The notes under the pieces are model-generated. The model searched no databases. It was not told the DNA's origin and worked only from the letters and a program-made list of their open reading frames with translations. From Rhodobacteraceae bacterium UBA6236 (GTDB lineage: Bacteria > Pseudomonadota > Alphaproteobacteria > Rhodobacterales > Rhodobacteraceae), in the NCBI GenBank assembly GCA_002440945.1, contig DJWG01000076.1, positions 1 to 29,112 of the forward strand: DNA of 29,112 nucleotides, given 5' to 3'. The position numbers and the translations under genes were made by a program. This document shows positions 8,829 through 15,536 of this stretch, piece by piece. Position 1 is the first letter of the stretch, and each line of letters begins with the position of its first letter.

Positions 8829-9725
8829 TCAGTGCTTCCAGAAATAGACGGTGGCAGGTTCAGGCTCCCAGACGCGGGCGTTCTCGATGCCCGGCAGGTT
8901 CACCAGCGCGCGGTATTCGGACCCGAAGGCCACATATTGATCGGTTTCGGCCATGACGGCGGGCTTGCAGGCGATCGGGTCGCGCACGACGCCGAAGCCG
9001 TCCTTGGTGCCGACGACGAAGGTGTAGAAACCGTCCAGGTCGTCCAGGCCCGATTCCAGCGCCTGACCAAGGTTCTGGCCTTCCTTCAGCTTCTGGCTGA
9101 CGTAGGCGGCGGCGACTTCGGTGTCGTTCTGGGTTTCGAAGGTCATGCCCTGGCGAATCAGTTCCCGGCGCAGGCCATTGTGGTTCGAGAGCGAGCCGTT
9201 GTGCACAAGGCACTGGTCCGGCCCGGTCGAGAACGGGTGCGCGCCCATGGTCGTCACGGCGGATTCCGTGGCCATCCGGGTGTGGCCGATCCCGTGCGAA
9301 CCCTTCATCTTCGACACGTCGAAGCGGGCCGCGACGTCCTTGGGAAGTCCGACTTCCTTGTAGATTTCAAGGCTGTCGCCGACGCTCATGATCTTCATTT
9401 CCGGGCGCAGATGCGCCAGCGCGGAACGGGCCGCTTCGATCTGCTCGATCGGCAGTTCGATCACGGCATGGGTGCTTTTCACCAGCATGGTGACCGGCGT
9501 GCCGAGCGCTTCGTGCAGTTCGCCATCAAGGCCCGCGAAGTCCTGATCGGGGGTGGCCGATTGAACCGTGATCTTGCCAAGGCCGTCGTCGGGACGGCCG
9601 TAAATGGCGATTCCCGCGCTGTCGGGGCCGCGGTCGGTCATGGTGATGAGCATGTCCGTCAGCAGGGCGCCCAGCTGAGGCTCCAGTGATTTATCCTTTA
9701 AGAACAGTCCTACGATCCCGCACAT
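8829..9725 (-). CDS. mgsA: N-methylglutamate synthase subunit A (class II glutamine amidotransferase)
   Basis: A 298-residue Ntn-hydrolase starting MCGIVGLF, where Cys2 becomes the catalytic N-terminal nucleophile after Met removal. Further class II signatures are TDRGPDSAGIAIYG, SHGIGHTRMATES, HPFSTGPDQCLVHNGSLSNHN and NDTEVAAAYV. It hydrolyses the gamma-amide, here releasing methylamine for transfer to the synthase barrel. It is the first gene of the mgsABC-gmaS operon, with a well-formed promoter and a leader of about 70 bases upstream and AGAAGGAG near the start. GlxB is the older generic label. The split into three subunits, in place of one large glutamate synthase chain, is characteristic of the N-methylglutamate pathway. 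Confidence 0.93.
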   Translation of the reverse strand: MCGIVGLFLKDKSLEPQLGALLTDMLITMTDRGPDSAGIAIYGRPDDGLGKITVQSATPDQDFAGLDGELHEALGTPVTMLVKSTHAVIELPIEQIEAARSALAHLRPEMKIMSVGDSLEIYKEVGLPKDVAARFDVSKMKGSHGIGHTRMATESAVTTMGAHPFSTGPDQCLVHNGSLSNHNGLRRELIRQGMTFETQNDTEVAAAYVSQKLKEGQNLGQALESGLDDLDGFYTFVVGTKDGFGVVRDPIACKPAVMAETDQYVAFGSEYRALVNLPGIENARVWEPEPATVYFWKH

Positions 9726-9799
9726 GGGTGTCTCCTTCTCCTGTGTCCGGTTCCTGGGGAGGCGATCTTGTGGTGTCGCCCCACAGGAAAGTTTTTTTC

Positions 9800-9829
9800 A
9801 TCATAGGCAAATCGGTTTTCGTCTGTCGA
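9800..9829 (-). promoter_or_regulatory. Predicted promoter of the mgsABC-gmaS operon
   Basis: On the minus strand TCGACA (9824-9829) and TATGAT (9800-9805) are spaced by 18 bases, each matching the sigma-70 consensus at five of six positions. The transcript leader contains an imperfect hairpin (plus strand GGCGA 9761-9765 with TCGCC 9776-9780, flanked by G and C runs) just upstream of the mgsA ribosome site. Confidence 0.5.
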
Positions 9830-9848
9830 GAACTTTTCGCAGTCCGCC

Positions 9849-9915
9849 TTTTCTTGCATCCGCCGTCGCAGATTTCTTGACAGGAGCCACCATCGAGAGT
9901 TTTCTTGCAAGAAAA
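9849..9915. promoter_or_regulatory. Operator-like cluster: 16-bp palindrome and two TTTCTTG half-sites
   Basis: A perfect palindrome TTTTCTTGCAAGAAAA lies at 9900-9915. Two further copies of its half, TTTCTTG, sit at 9850-9856 and 9873-9879, with starts 23 and 28 bases apart. A TTGACA hexamer (9877-9882) overlaps the middle copy and points toward the small membrane protein genes, though no good -10 follows. The cluster lies between two divergent operons, as expected for a shared operator. Which protein binds is unknown; the XRE and AraC-type regulators in this window are candidates. Confidence 0.5.
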
Positions 9916-10001
9916 AAAATATCACGCGGGGAAAGCGGAAGGAGGTCCGCGACCCAAGCGTGCAAGCGCAAGCAGCGCATCACACAATGGGAGGTACGAA
10001 G

Positions 10002-10316
10002 ATGGATATGGCATCCGGACTCGACGGCAACTCGACTCTGACGTCCAGAATCGAAGCCATGCATCGCCGCGACATGGCGGTGGCATGGGCATTTGTCATC
10101 GGTTTGTGGCTGGCGGTGATCTTTGTCGCGATGGCGACCTGGAACCTGGCGCCGAACCCGACGGCGCGAATCGTTCTGCTGACCTGCGGCAGCATCGTGC
10201 TGTTGTTCAACACCGCCGCGATCATGGCGATGCTTCGCCATTACCGCGAAGACCGCGACTTCATGTACGGGCTGGACATCAAGTTCCTTGACGCCGCCCG
10301 CGCGGCGAGGGGGTAA
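10002..10316 (+). CDS. Small two-span membrane protein, function unknown
   Basis: A 104-residue protein I do not recognise. The N-terminal 24 residues are hydrophilic, then two membrane helices are clear at about 25-47 (AVAWAFVIGLWLAVIFVAM) and 56-78 (ARIVLLTCGSIVLLFNTAAI), followed by a charged tail (RHYREDRDFMYGLDIKFLDAA). The start is fixed by GGGAGGT 6 bases upstream. It is the first gene of a run of three tiny membrane proteins and an APC permease with 4-, 1- and 13-base gaps, so the four products are very likely made together. An accessory or stabilising role for the permease is inferred from this coupling only. Confidence 0.8.
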   Translation: MDMASGLDGNSTLTSRIEAMHRRDMAVAWAFVIGLWLAVIFVAMATWNLAPNPTARIVLLTCGSIVLLFNTAAIMAMLRHYREDRDFMYGLDIKFLDAARAARG

Positions 10317-10320
10317 GGAA

Positions 10321-10710
10321 ATGGCGCGTTACGTTCCCCCGAAACAGGGCAAGATCGGCCAGATCATTGACGTGATCGTGCTTCTGGTGCTTGCGATCGG
10401 CTCGCTTTACATCCCGCTGTTCCTTGGCATGGCGGGCAGCACCAAGACGCCGCAGGTCGTGGACAATCCCACCTGGGAAAGCCTCGGCCAGAACGCGACC
10501 ATGGTCCAGCGCTGGAACGAACTGGGGTTCACCGACCCGGCCGGGGCCGCCGACATCATCACGGCGCGCTTCGACTACACCTTCAGCTGGGCGAGCCTCG
10601 CGCTCATGGTGATCATCCTCGTGGGCTATTTCGCGATGATGCTGATCCTTTCCGAAAAGGAATACCGCGAAATGATCTCCGAGAAATTCGGCAGCGGCAG
10701 GAGGGGCTGA
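10321..10710 (+). CDS. Small two-span membrane protein with extracytoplasmic loop, function unknown
   Basis: A 129-residue protein with a basic N-terminus, a membrane helix at about 13-37 (GQIIDVIVLLVLAIGSLYIPLFLG), a hydrophilic loop of some 50 residues (38-88), a second helix at about 89-111 (SWASLALMVIILVGYFAMML), and a charged C-terminal tail rich in Glu, Lys and Arg. The positive residues at both ends suggest both termini are cytoplasmic with the loop in the periplasm. GTAAGGA precedes the ATG, 4 bases after the previous stop. Family not recognised. The loop lacks cysteines or an obvious metal site. Confidence 0.8.
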   Translation: MARYVPPKQGKIGQIIDVIVLLVLAIGSLYIPLFLGMAGSTKTPQVVDNPTWESLGQNATMVQRWNELGFTDPAGAADIITARFDYTFSWASLALMVIILVGYFAMMLILSEKEYREMISEKFGSGRRG

Positions 10711-10711
10711 C

Positions 10712-10879
10712 ATGGATGTCTGGATCTACATCGAATACGCGGCCTGGGGGCTTGCGGCGCTTTTCGGCCTGCTGATCGTCAGCGACTGGATCCGCACCGA
10801 CACCACCTATGACGAAGACTTCCTGACCTCGTCGCGCGAAGGCGAGCTGGAAGCGATGACCGAACAACATCATCACTAG
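10712..10879 (+). CDS. 55-residue single-span membrane protein, function unknown
   Basis: Starts 1 base after the preceding stop, with AGGAGGGG upstream, and ends 13 bases before the permease start. One membrane helix covers roughly residues 7-25 (IEYAAWGLAALFGLLIVSD), then an acidic tail ends in three histidines. It is too short for usual gene-calling thresholds, but the tight spacing, good ribosome site and clean hydrophobic profile support it. It looks like a KdpF- or accessory-type peptide, a comparison of size and context only. Confidence 0.7.
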   Translation: MDVWIYIEYAAWGLAALFGLLIVSDWIRTDTTYDEDFLTSSREGELEAMTEQHHH

Positions 10880-10892
10880 GGGCGCAGGGCAA

Positions 10893-12281
10893 ATGGTTGA
10901 AACGACTCATGAGCCGACTGAACGCGTCGGCCTTCTTCGGGTGCTGGGGCCCGCCCACGTCTGGGCGCTGGGTGTCGGCATCGTTCTGGTGGGCGAATAC
11001 ATGGGCTGGAACTTTGCCGTCGGCAAAGGCGGGGCCTATGCGGCGCTGATGGCCTGCTGGTTCGCGGGCATCCTTTACACCTGCGTCGCCATGATCGACA
11101 GCGAGGTGACATCGACCGTCGCCGCCGCGGGCGGCCAGTACACGCAGGCCAAGCACATCATCGGGCCGCTGATGGCCTTCAACGTCGGGCTTTACCTGGT
11201 CTTCGCCTATACGATGCTGGAAGCGGGGAACGCCATCACCGTGGGCTTCCTTGTCGATACCGTGTCCTCCATGACCGGGCACAGCGGCATCGACCAGCGG
11301 CCCTTCATCATCCTGGCCATCATGTTCCTGGCCTGGCTGAACTATCGCGGGGTTCTGGCGACCCTGACCTTCAACCTGGTCATCACCGCCATCGCCTTCA
11401 CCGCGATCATCCTGCTGTTCCTGTCGCTGAAACCCTGGAGCGGCGACAGCATCCTGGCCCATGCGGAACTGATGACCGACCTGCCTTACGGCTGGCTGGG
11501 GGTTCTGGCAGCGATGCACTTCGGGCTGTGGTTCTACCTTGGCATCGAGGGCACGACCCAGGCCGCCGAGGAAGTCCGTTCGCCCGCGCGGTCCTTGCCC
11601 TTCGGAACGCTCGCCGGGATCATGACGCTGCTGACCGCCGCGACGCTGACCTGGTACATCTGCGTGGGTCTGATGCCGTGGGAATACCTTGGCCAATCCG
11701 GTGTGCCGCTCTTCGACGCGGCGCGTCTGTCGCAAAGCACGCCCCTGATGATCCTTCTGGGCTTCGGGACGCTGTTTGCGACGCTGGCTTCGGCCAACGG
11801 CTGCATCAACGACGCCAGCCGCGCCTGGTTCGCGATGGGCCGCGACCACTACCTGCCGGCCTGGTTCGGCGCGGTGCATCCGAAGTATCGCACCCCCTAT
11901 CGTGCGATCATCTTCCTGGTGCCGATCGCGCTGATCTTCGCGCTGGGCGCACCTCTGGACCAGGTGATCACCTTCTCGATCCTGTCGGGCCTGCTGGAAT
12001 ATACCTTCATGCCCTTCAACGTGATCCTGTTCCGCAAGAAATGGCCGCTCGAATCGATCAAGCGCGGCTATGAACATCCGTTCCACCCGCTGCCGGCCTT
12101 CATGCTTCTGGCGCTGTGCAGCGTGGCCTACTTCGCGGTGTTCCTGGGCTACGGCACGCAGCTGATCGCCATGTTGATCTTCTACGTTCTGGTGTCGCTG
12201 TGGTTCCACTTCTGGCGCTACCGCTTCGTCTACCGCGCCGGGCAGTTCACCATGCCGTGGCATCGGCCGGCCGGATATTGA
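10893..12281 (+). CDS. APC-superfamily amino acid/amine permease
   Basis: A 462-residue transporter with about twelve membrane helices, resembling the amino-acid/ethanolamine permease branch of the APC superfamily: a GxG-containing first helix (LGVGIVLVGEYMGWNF), FYLGIEGTTQAAEEVRSPARSLPFG in the helix 6-7 region, and NDASRAWFAMGRDHYLPAWFG in the helix 8-9 loop. It is the fourth gene of a closely packed set with three small membrane proteins and diverges from mgsABC-gmaS. Uptake of methylamine, dimethylamine or a gamma-glutamyl intermediate is a reasonable guess, but specificity cannot be read from the sequence. Confidence 0.85.
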   Translation: MVETTHEPTERVGLLRVLGPAHVWALGVGIVLVGEYMGWNFAVGKGGAYAALMACWFAGILYTCVAMIDSEVTSTVAAAGGQYTQAKHIIGPLMAFNVGLYLVFAYTMLEAGNAITVGFLVDTVSSMTGHSGIDQRPFIILAIMFLAWLNYRGVLATLTFNLVITAIAFTAIILLFLSLKPWSGDSILAHAELMTDLPYGWLGVLAAMHFGLWFYLGIEGTTQAAEEVRSPARSLPFGTLAGIMTLLTAATLTWYICVGLMPWEYLGQSGVPLFDAARLSQSTPLMILLGFGTLFATLASANGCINDASRAWFAMGRDHYLPAWFGAVHPKYRTPYRAIIFLVPIALIFALGAPLDQVITFSILSGLLEYTFMPFNVILFRKKWPLESIKRGYEHPFHPLPAFMLLALCSVAYFAVFLGYGTQLIAMLIFYVLVSLWFHFWRYRFVYRAGQFTMPWHRPAGY

Positions 12282-12291
12282 TGAAAAAACC

Positions 12292-12316
12292 GCGCGTCCG
12301 GGCGATCCGGGCGCGC
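12292..12316 (+). other. Strong GC hairpin after the permease gene
   Basis: GCGCGTCCGG and CCGGGCGCGC form a 10-bp stem (one G-U) around a GCGAT loop, 10 bases after the permease stop. No T-tract follows on the plus strand, so it is more likely an RNA-stabilising or partial-termination element than a full terminator. The A-run to its left would serve only minus-strand transcription, where no gene lies. Confidence 0.45.
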
Positions 12317-12338
12317 ATCCAGATGACAGGGGGCGCGC

Positions 12339-13025
12339 GTGGATCCATTCACTTTGACAGCCGGTGCCGCGGCGGTATCCGCAGGCGCGGTGGCGACGAT
12401 GGTCAGGCGTGCCTCGCTTGCACGCGCGCGGGACCGGGCCGCCATCTTTGACGAGATCGCGCCGCTGTTCGACCAGCCGCTTCTCACGCAGGAACCCGAC
12501 GGGTTCGCGCGGCTTGGCGGGCGGCTGAACGGCCAGCGATTCGATCTGCGCGTCATGCAGGACACGCTGACAATGCGCAAACTTCCGGCGCTCTGGCTTC
12601 TGGTCACCCTGGCCGAGCCGCAGCCGCTGGCCGCGACCACCGACATCCTGCTTCGCCCTTCCGGGGCCGAGCCTTTCAGCCCCTTCATGCGCCTGCCCGC
12701 GACCGTCACCCCGCCGCCGGGCCTGCCTGCCGATGCCGGCCTGCGCAGCGACGGAATGGGGGCGCTGCCCGATCCGGCGATACTGGCGCCGCATCTGCCG
12801 ATTCTGCATGAGGCCCCCGCGAAGGAACTTCTGATGACCCCGGCGGGCCTTCGGATCGTCTGGCTGACCGAAGAGGCCGACCGCACGCGCTATCTTCTGT
12901 ACCGCGATGCCGAACTTGGGCGCCAACCGCTGCCCGCCGCACTGGCGCGGCGCCTGACCTCGGCCCTGTCGGCGCTGGCCGCGGACCTGGCCGAGGGTGT
13001 CGCCGACCGCAGGAAATCCGCCTGA
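12339..13025 (+). CDS. Uncharacterised protein with N-terminal hydrophobic segment
   Basis: A 228-residue protein that I do not recognise. It begins at GTG with an AGGGGG ribosome site. Residues 5-22 are Ala/Val rich (TLTAGAAAVSAGAVATMV) and could be a membrane anchor, followed by an Arg-rich turn. The remainder is a soluble Leu/Ala/Pro-rich domain with short beta-like blocks (ALWLLVTLAEPQPL, GLRIVWLTEEADRTRYLLYRD) and a helical C-terminus. It overlaps the next gene by one base (TGATG), so the two are translationally coupled. Position inside the methylated-amine island is the only clue to function. Confidence 0.65.
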   Translation: MDPFTLTAGAAAVSAGAVATMVRRASLARARDRAAIFDEIAPLFDQPLLTQEPDGFARLGGRLNGQRFDLRVMQDTLTMRKLPALWLLVTLAEPQPLAATTDILLRPSGAEPFSPFMRLPATVTPPPGLPADAGLRSDGMGALPDPAILAPHLPILHEAPAKELLMTPAGLRIVWLTEEADRTRYLLYRDAELGRQPLPAALARRLTSALSALAADLAEGVADRRKSA

Positions 13026-13321
13026 TGACCAGACCGCTGCCGCCGCTTCTGGTTCTTGCCGTCGCCATCCTCTTGCCGGGGGGCGGGCAGGTCATGAACC
13101 GCCAACCCCTTCGCGGCATGATCTTTTTGTTCTTCACGGTGCTCCTAGGCGGCTTCACGCTGAAGACCGCGGCGCCTGATGTCTCGATCATCGGGAAGCT
13201 GGCTGGCGGGCTTTTCGTCCATGCCATGGCGATCTTCGACGCCTACCGGATCGCCCGCGTCCGCTACGAAGTCTGGGCTTACGGGCAGCGTGCCGCAAAA
13301 GCGGGCGACGGGACGAGCTAA
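13025..13321 (+). CDS. Small membrane protein with PGxGQ-type helix hairpin, function unknown
   Basis: 98 residues, starting inside the stop codon of the preceding gene. Two or three hydrophobic segments (about 7-20, 31-48 and 57-73) are present, and LPGGGQVMNRQPLRG between the first two resembles the Pro-Gly-x-Gly-Gln turn of TM2-like and DUF5683-like membrane proteins. The C-terminal 25 residues are charged (RIARVRYEVWAYGQRAAK). No catalytic residues are evident. It likely acts with the preceding protein. Confidence 0.65.
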   Translation: MTRPLPPLLVLAVAILLPGGGQVMNRQPLRGMIFLFFTVLLGGFTLKTAAPDVSIIGKLAGGLFVHAMAIFDAYRIARVRYEVWAYGQRAAKAGDGTS

Positions 13322-13403
13322 AACCTATCTCTGGGAAAAATATTTTAGCCACATTCAAAATTTGCTAGGCAGCCCGCCGTTCTTGCGACAAGTTCGTGAC
13401 ATC

Positions 13404-13535
13404 GGGAGCCGCTGGACATTCAGAATCCCAAGGCCGGTCTGACCGGAAGCGGAACCCCCGACCGTGTGGCTGGGGAGTGCACGAATGAGTCTGAATGGAG
13501 CCCACCTTTCCGGTGATCAGGGCCCTCAACGGGCC
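13404..13535 (+). promoter_or_regulatory. Structured 5' leader of the second permease gene
   Basis: The 261-base gap before the second permease holds a multibranch RNA candidate. CATTCAGA (13417-13424) pairs perfectly with TCTGAATG (13490-13497) and encloses two hairpins: CCGGT/ACCGG (13434-13446) and CCCC/GGGG with inner CC/GG (13456-13475). A third hairpin GGCCC/GGGCC (13521-13535) follows. The second hairpin and closing stem cover the ribosome site and early codons of a 33-codon upstream ORF. It does not match the riboswitch consensus motifs I know. CTTG-CGA-CAAG (13382-13392), a possible operator, lies just upstream, and 13322-13380 is AT-rich without a convincing promoter. Confidence 0.4.
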
Positions 13536-13586
13536 GACGTACCCCCAAGCGCACCCATAAAATGCGAACAGGAGGGTATGGCATGA
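13485..13586 (+). CDS. Putative 33-residue leader peptide (uORF) coupled to the permease
   Basis: An ATG at 13485 has GGGGAG 7 bases upstream and opens a 33-codon frame whose TGA overlaps the permease ATG (ATGA). The predicted peptide is hydrophilic and Pro/Gly rich, with no run of one amino acid that would suggest simple attenuation. The start site lies in the structured leader, so translation could open or close the downstream ribosome site AGGAGGG. Coding status is not proven; the evidence is the ribosome site and exact overlap. Confidence 0.4.
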   Translation: MSLNGAHLSGDQGPQRADVPPSAPIKCEQEGMA

Positions 13587-15364
13587 CGGATGCCACGATA
13601 ACGCGAGGCGAGGACAGCGATGGTGCGCTGCACCGCGCGCTGGACTGGAGGGGGGCATTCTGGGTTGCGGCCGGTGTGCCGCCCCTTGTGCTTTTCTCGA
13701 TCGGCGGGATTGCCGGGGTTACTGGAAAACTGGCCTTCGTGGTCTGGATCATCTCGATGATCATGGGGTTCCTGCAATCCTTCACCTATGCGGAAATGGC
13801 CGGCATGTTCGGCAATAAATCGGGCGGCGCCTCGATCTATGGCGCGACGGCCTGGCTGCGCTATTCGAAGCTGATCGCGCCCCTGTCGGTCTGGTGCAAC
13901 TGGTTCGCCTGGTCGCCGGTGCTGTCCCTGGGCTGCGCCATCGCGGCGGGCTATATCCTGAACGCGCTGGCACCGATCCCCGCGGCGGATGCGGCGGCTG
14001 TCACGACCTGGGTGGGAGCGCATCTGGCCGATTACACCGCGCAGTCGCAATCGGTGATCGACTATATCGCGGCCAATGCCGGCGCATCGGTTGATGATGC
14101 GATCAAGGCTGTCGCCACCACCGACGCCATTACGGCGCTGACGCCCGTGATCCGCACCTGGGAGGCGCTGGCGCTGACCATTCCGGGTCTTGGCACGCTG
14201 CACTTCAACTCGACCTTCATCGTTGGCGTGCTTCTGATGCTGATCATCTTCGCGATCCAGCATCGCGGCATCCATTCGACCGCCCGCACCCAGAAGGCGC
14301 TGGCGATCATCGTTCTGGTGCCCCTGCTGCTGGTCGGTCTGGTGCCGATCCTGACCGGCGCGATCGAAAGCGCCAACGTCACGGCGCTGGTGCCCCCGGC
14401 GGCGGCCTATTCGGCTGCGGAAGGCGCCTGGAACATCGGCGGCTGGACCCTGTTCCTTGGCGGCCTTTATATCGCGGCCTGGTCGACCTACGGCTTCGAG
14501 ACTGCGGTCTGCTATACGTCCGAACTGAAGAACCCCAAGACCGACACCTTCAAGGCGATCTTCTTCTCGGGTCTGCTTTGCGTCGTGTTCTTCTTCATCA
14601 TCCCATTCGCCTTCCAGGGTGTCTTCGGCCATGCCGGGATGCTGGCGCCGGGGATCGTGGACGGCACCGGCGTCGCCGAGGCGCTGGGTTCGATGGTCGG
14701 ATCGGGCAAGGTCATCACGCATCTTTTCGTGATGCTGATGATCCTCGCGCTGTTCCTGTCGATCATGACGGCAATGGCCGGATCGTCGCGCACGCTTTAC
14801 CAGGGGTCGCGTGACGGCTGGCTGCCGAAATACCTGAGCCACGTCAACGAACACGGCGCGCCCACCAATGCGATGTGGACCGATCTGGGCTTCAACGTGA
14901 TCCTTCTGGCGCTGGCTTCGGACCCGGGCGGCTACTTCTATGTGCTGGCCATCTCGAACGTCGGCTACATCACCTTCAACTTCCTCAACCTGAACGCTGG
15001 CTGGATCCACCGGGTCGATTCGGGCGACCGGCCGCGCGCCTGGCGGGCGCCGACCTTCCTGATCGGCTTCAACACGCTTCTGGCTTTCGTCAACGCGCTG
15101 TTCCTTGGCGCCGGGGCCAAGGTCTGGGGCTATGAAAACGCGCTTTGGTCCGGGGCGGTCTTCGCCTCGCTCATCATCCCGGTGTTCGTCTTCCGGCACT
15201 ATGTCCAGGACAAGGGCAAGTTCCCGCCGGCGGTCTACGAAGACCTTGGCCTTCCCTATGGGTCGCTGGGACAGCGCCGTGCCGGCATCATGCCCTATCT
15301 GGCGCTGATCGCCGGTGTGGCGGTGGTTCTCTGGGCCAACTGGTTCTTTGTCCTGCCGGCGTGA
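13583..15364 (+). CDS. APC-family permease, large form
   Basis: A 593-residue integral membrane protein with about 12-14 helices. The start has AGGAGGG 6 bases upstream and is preferred to an in-frame ATG 21 bases earlier. Helix 1 reads GVPPLVLFSIGGIAGVTGKLAF, and GNKSGGASIYGATAWLRY follows helix 2, as in amino-acid permeases of the APC superfamily. A long extracytoplasmic segment of about 70 residues, Ala/Asp rich, lies between helices 4 and 5 (near residues 130-200), which is unusual for the family and accounts for much of the extra length. WSTYGFETAVCYTSELKNPKTDTFKA matches the helix 6-7 region. A terminator follows and dmmD is next, so a substrate such as DMA or MMA is likely but unproven. 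Confidence 0.85.
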   Translation: MTDATITRGEDSDGALHRALDWRGAFWVAAGVPPLVLFSIGGIAGVTGKLAFVVWIISMIMGFLQSFTYAEMAGMFGNKSGGASIYGATAWLRYSKLIAPLSVWCNWFAWSPVLSLGCAIAAGYILNALAPIPAADAAAVTTWVGAHLADYTAQSQSVIDYIAANAGASVDDAIKAVATTDAITALTPVIRTWEALALTIPGLGTLHFNSTFIVGVLLMLIIFAIQHRGIHSTARTQKALAIIVLVPLLLVGLVPILTGAIESANVTALVPPAAAYSAAEGAWNIGGWTLFLGGLYIAAWSTYGFETAVCYTSELKNPKTDTFKAIFFSGLLCVVFFFIIPFAFQGVFGHAGMLAPGIVDGTGVAEALGSMVGSGKVITHLFVMLMILALFLSIMTAMAGSSRTLYQGSRDGWLPKYLSHVNEHGAPTNAMWTDLGFNVILLALASDPGGYFYVLAISNVGYITFNFLNLNAGWIHRVDSGDRPRAWRAPTFLIGFNTLLAFVNALFLGAGAKVWGYENALWSGAVFASLIIPVFVFRHYVQDKGKFPPAVYEDLGLPYGSLGQRRAGIMPYLALIAGVAVVLWANWFFVLPA

Positions 15365-15388
15365 TCGCCTGCGATCCACAAGACAAGC

Positions 15389-15410
15389 GGGCGGCCCTTC
15401 GGGGCCGTCC
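15389..15410 (+). terminator. Terminator-like hairpin after the second permease
   Basis: GGGCGGCCC and GGGCCGTCC form a 9-bp stem (one G-U) around a TTCG tetraloop, 24 bases after the stop. The following GATTCAATT is only weakly T-rich, so termination may be partial. Confidence 0.6.
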
Positions 15411-15478
15411 GATTCAATTGGCAAGGTTCCGCACCCTTATCTCTGTGGGGAATAAAAGTTGCATATGGTTGTTGCTTT

Positions 15479-15506
15479 TTGCGGAAACTTGTCTCCAAAG
15501 TATATG
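15479..15506 (+). promoter_or_regulatory. Possible promoter of dmmD
   Basis: TTGCGG (15479-15484) and TATATG (15501-15506) are spaced 16 bases apart within the 172-base gap before dmmD, leaving a 5' leader of about 20-25 bases with an AAGGGGGG ribosome site. The match is moderate, and other AT-rich stretches in the gap could serve. Confidence 0.3.
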
Positions 15507-15536
15507 AAGACAACAAGACGATCCCAAGGGGGGAAC

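Noticed and set aside
13404..13535. Known riboswitch (glycine, SAM-II, cobalamin, guanidine, TPP) or SRP RNA in the permease leader
   Set aside because: GGTCTGACCGGAAGCGG recalls the SRP RNA loop, but the diagnostic GGAAGGAAGCAG core is missing, and I find no conserved core of the other classes.
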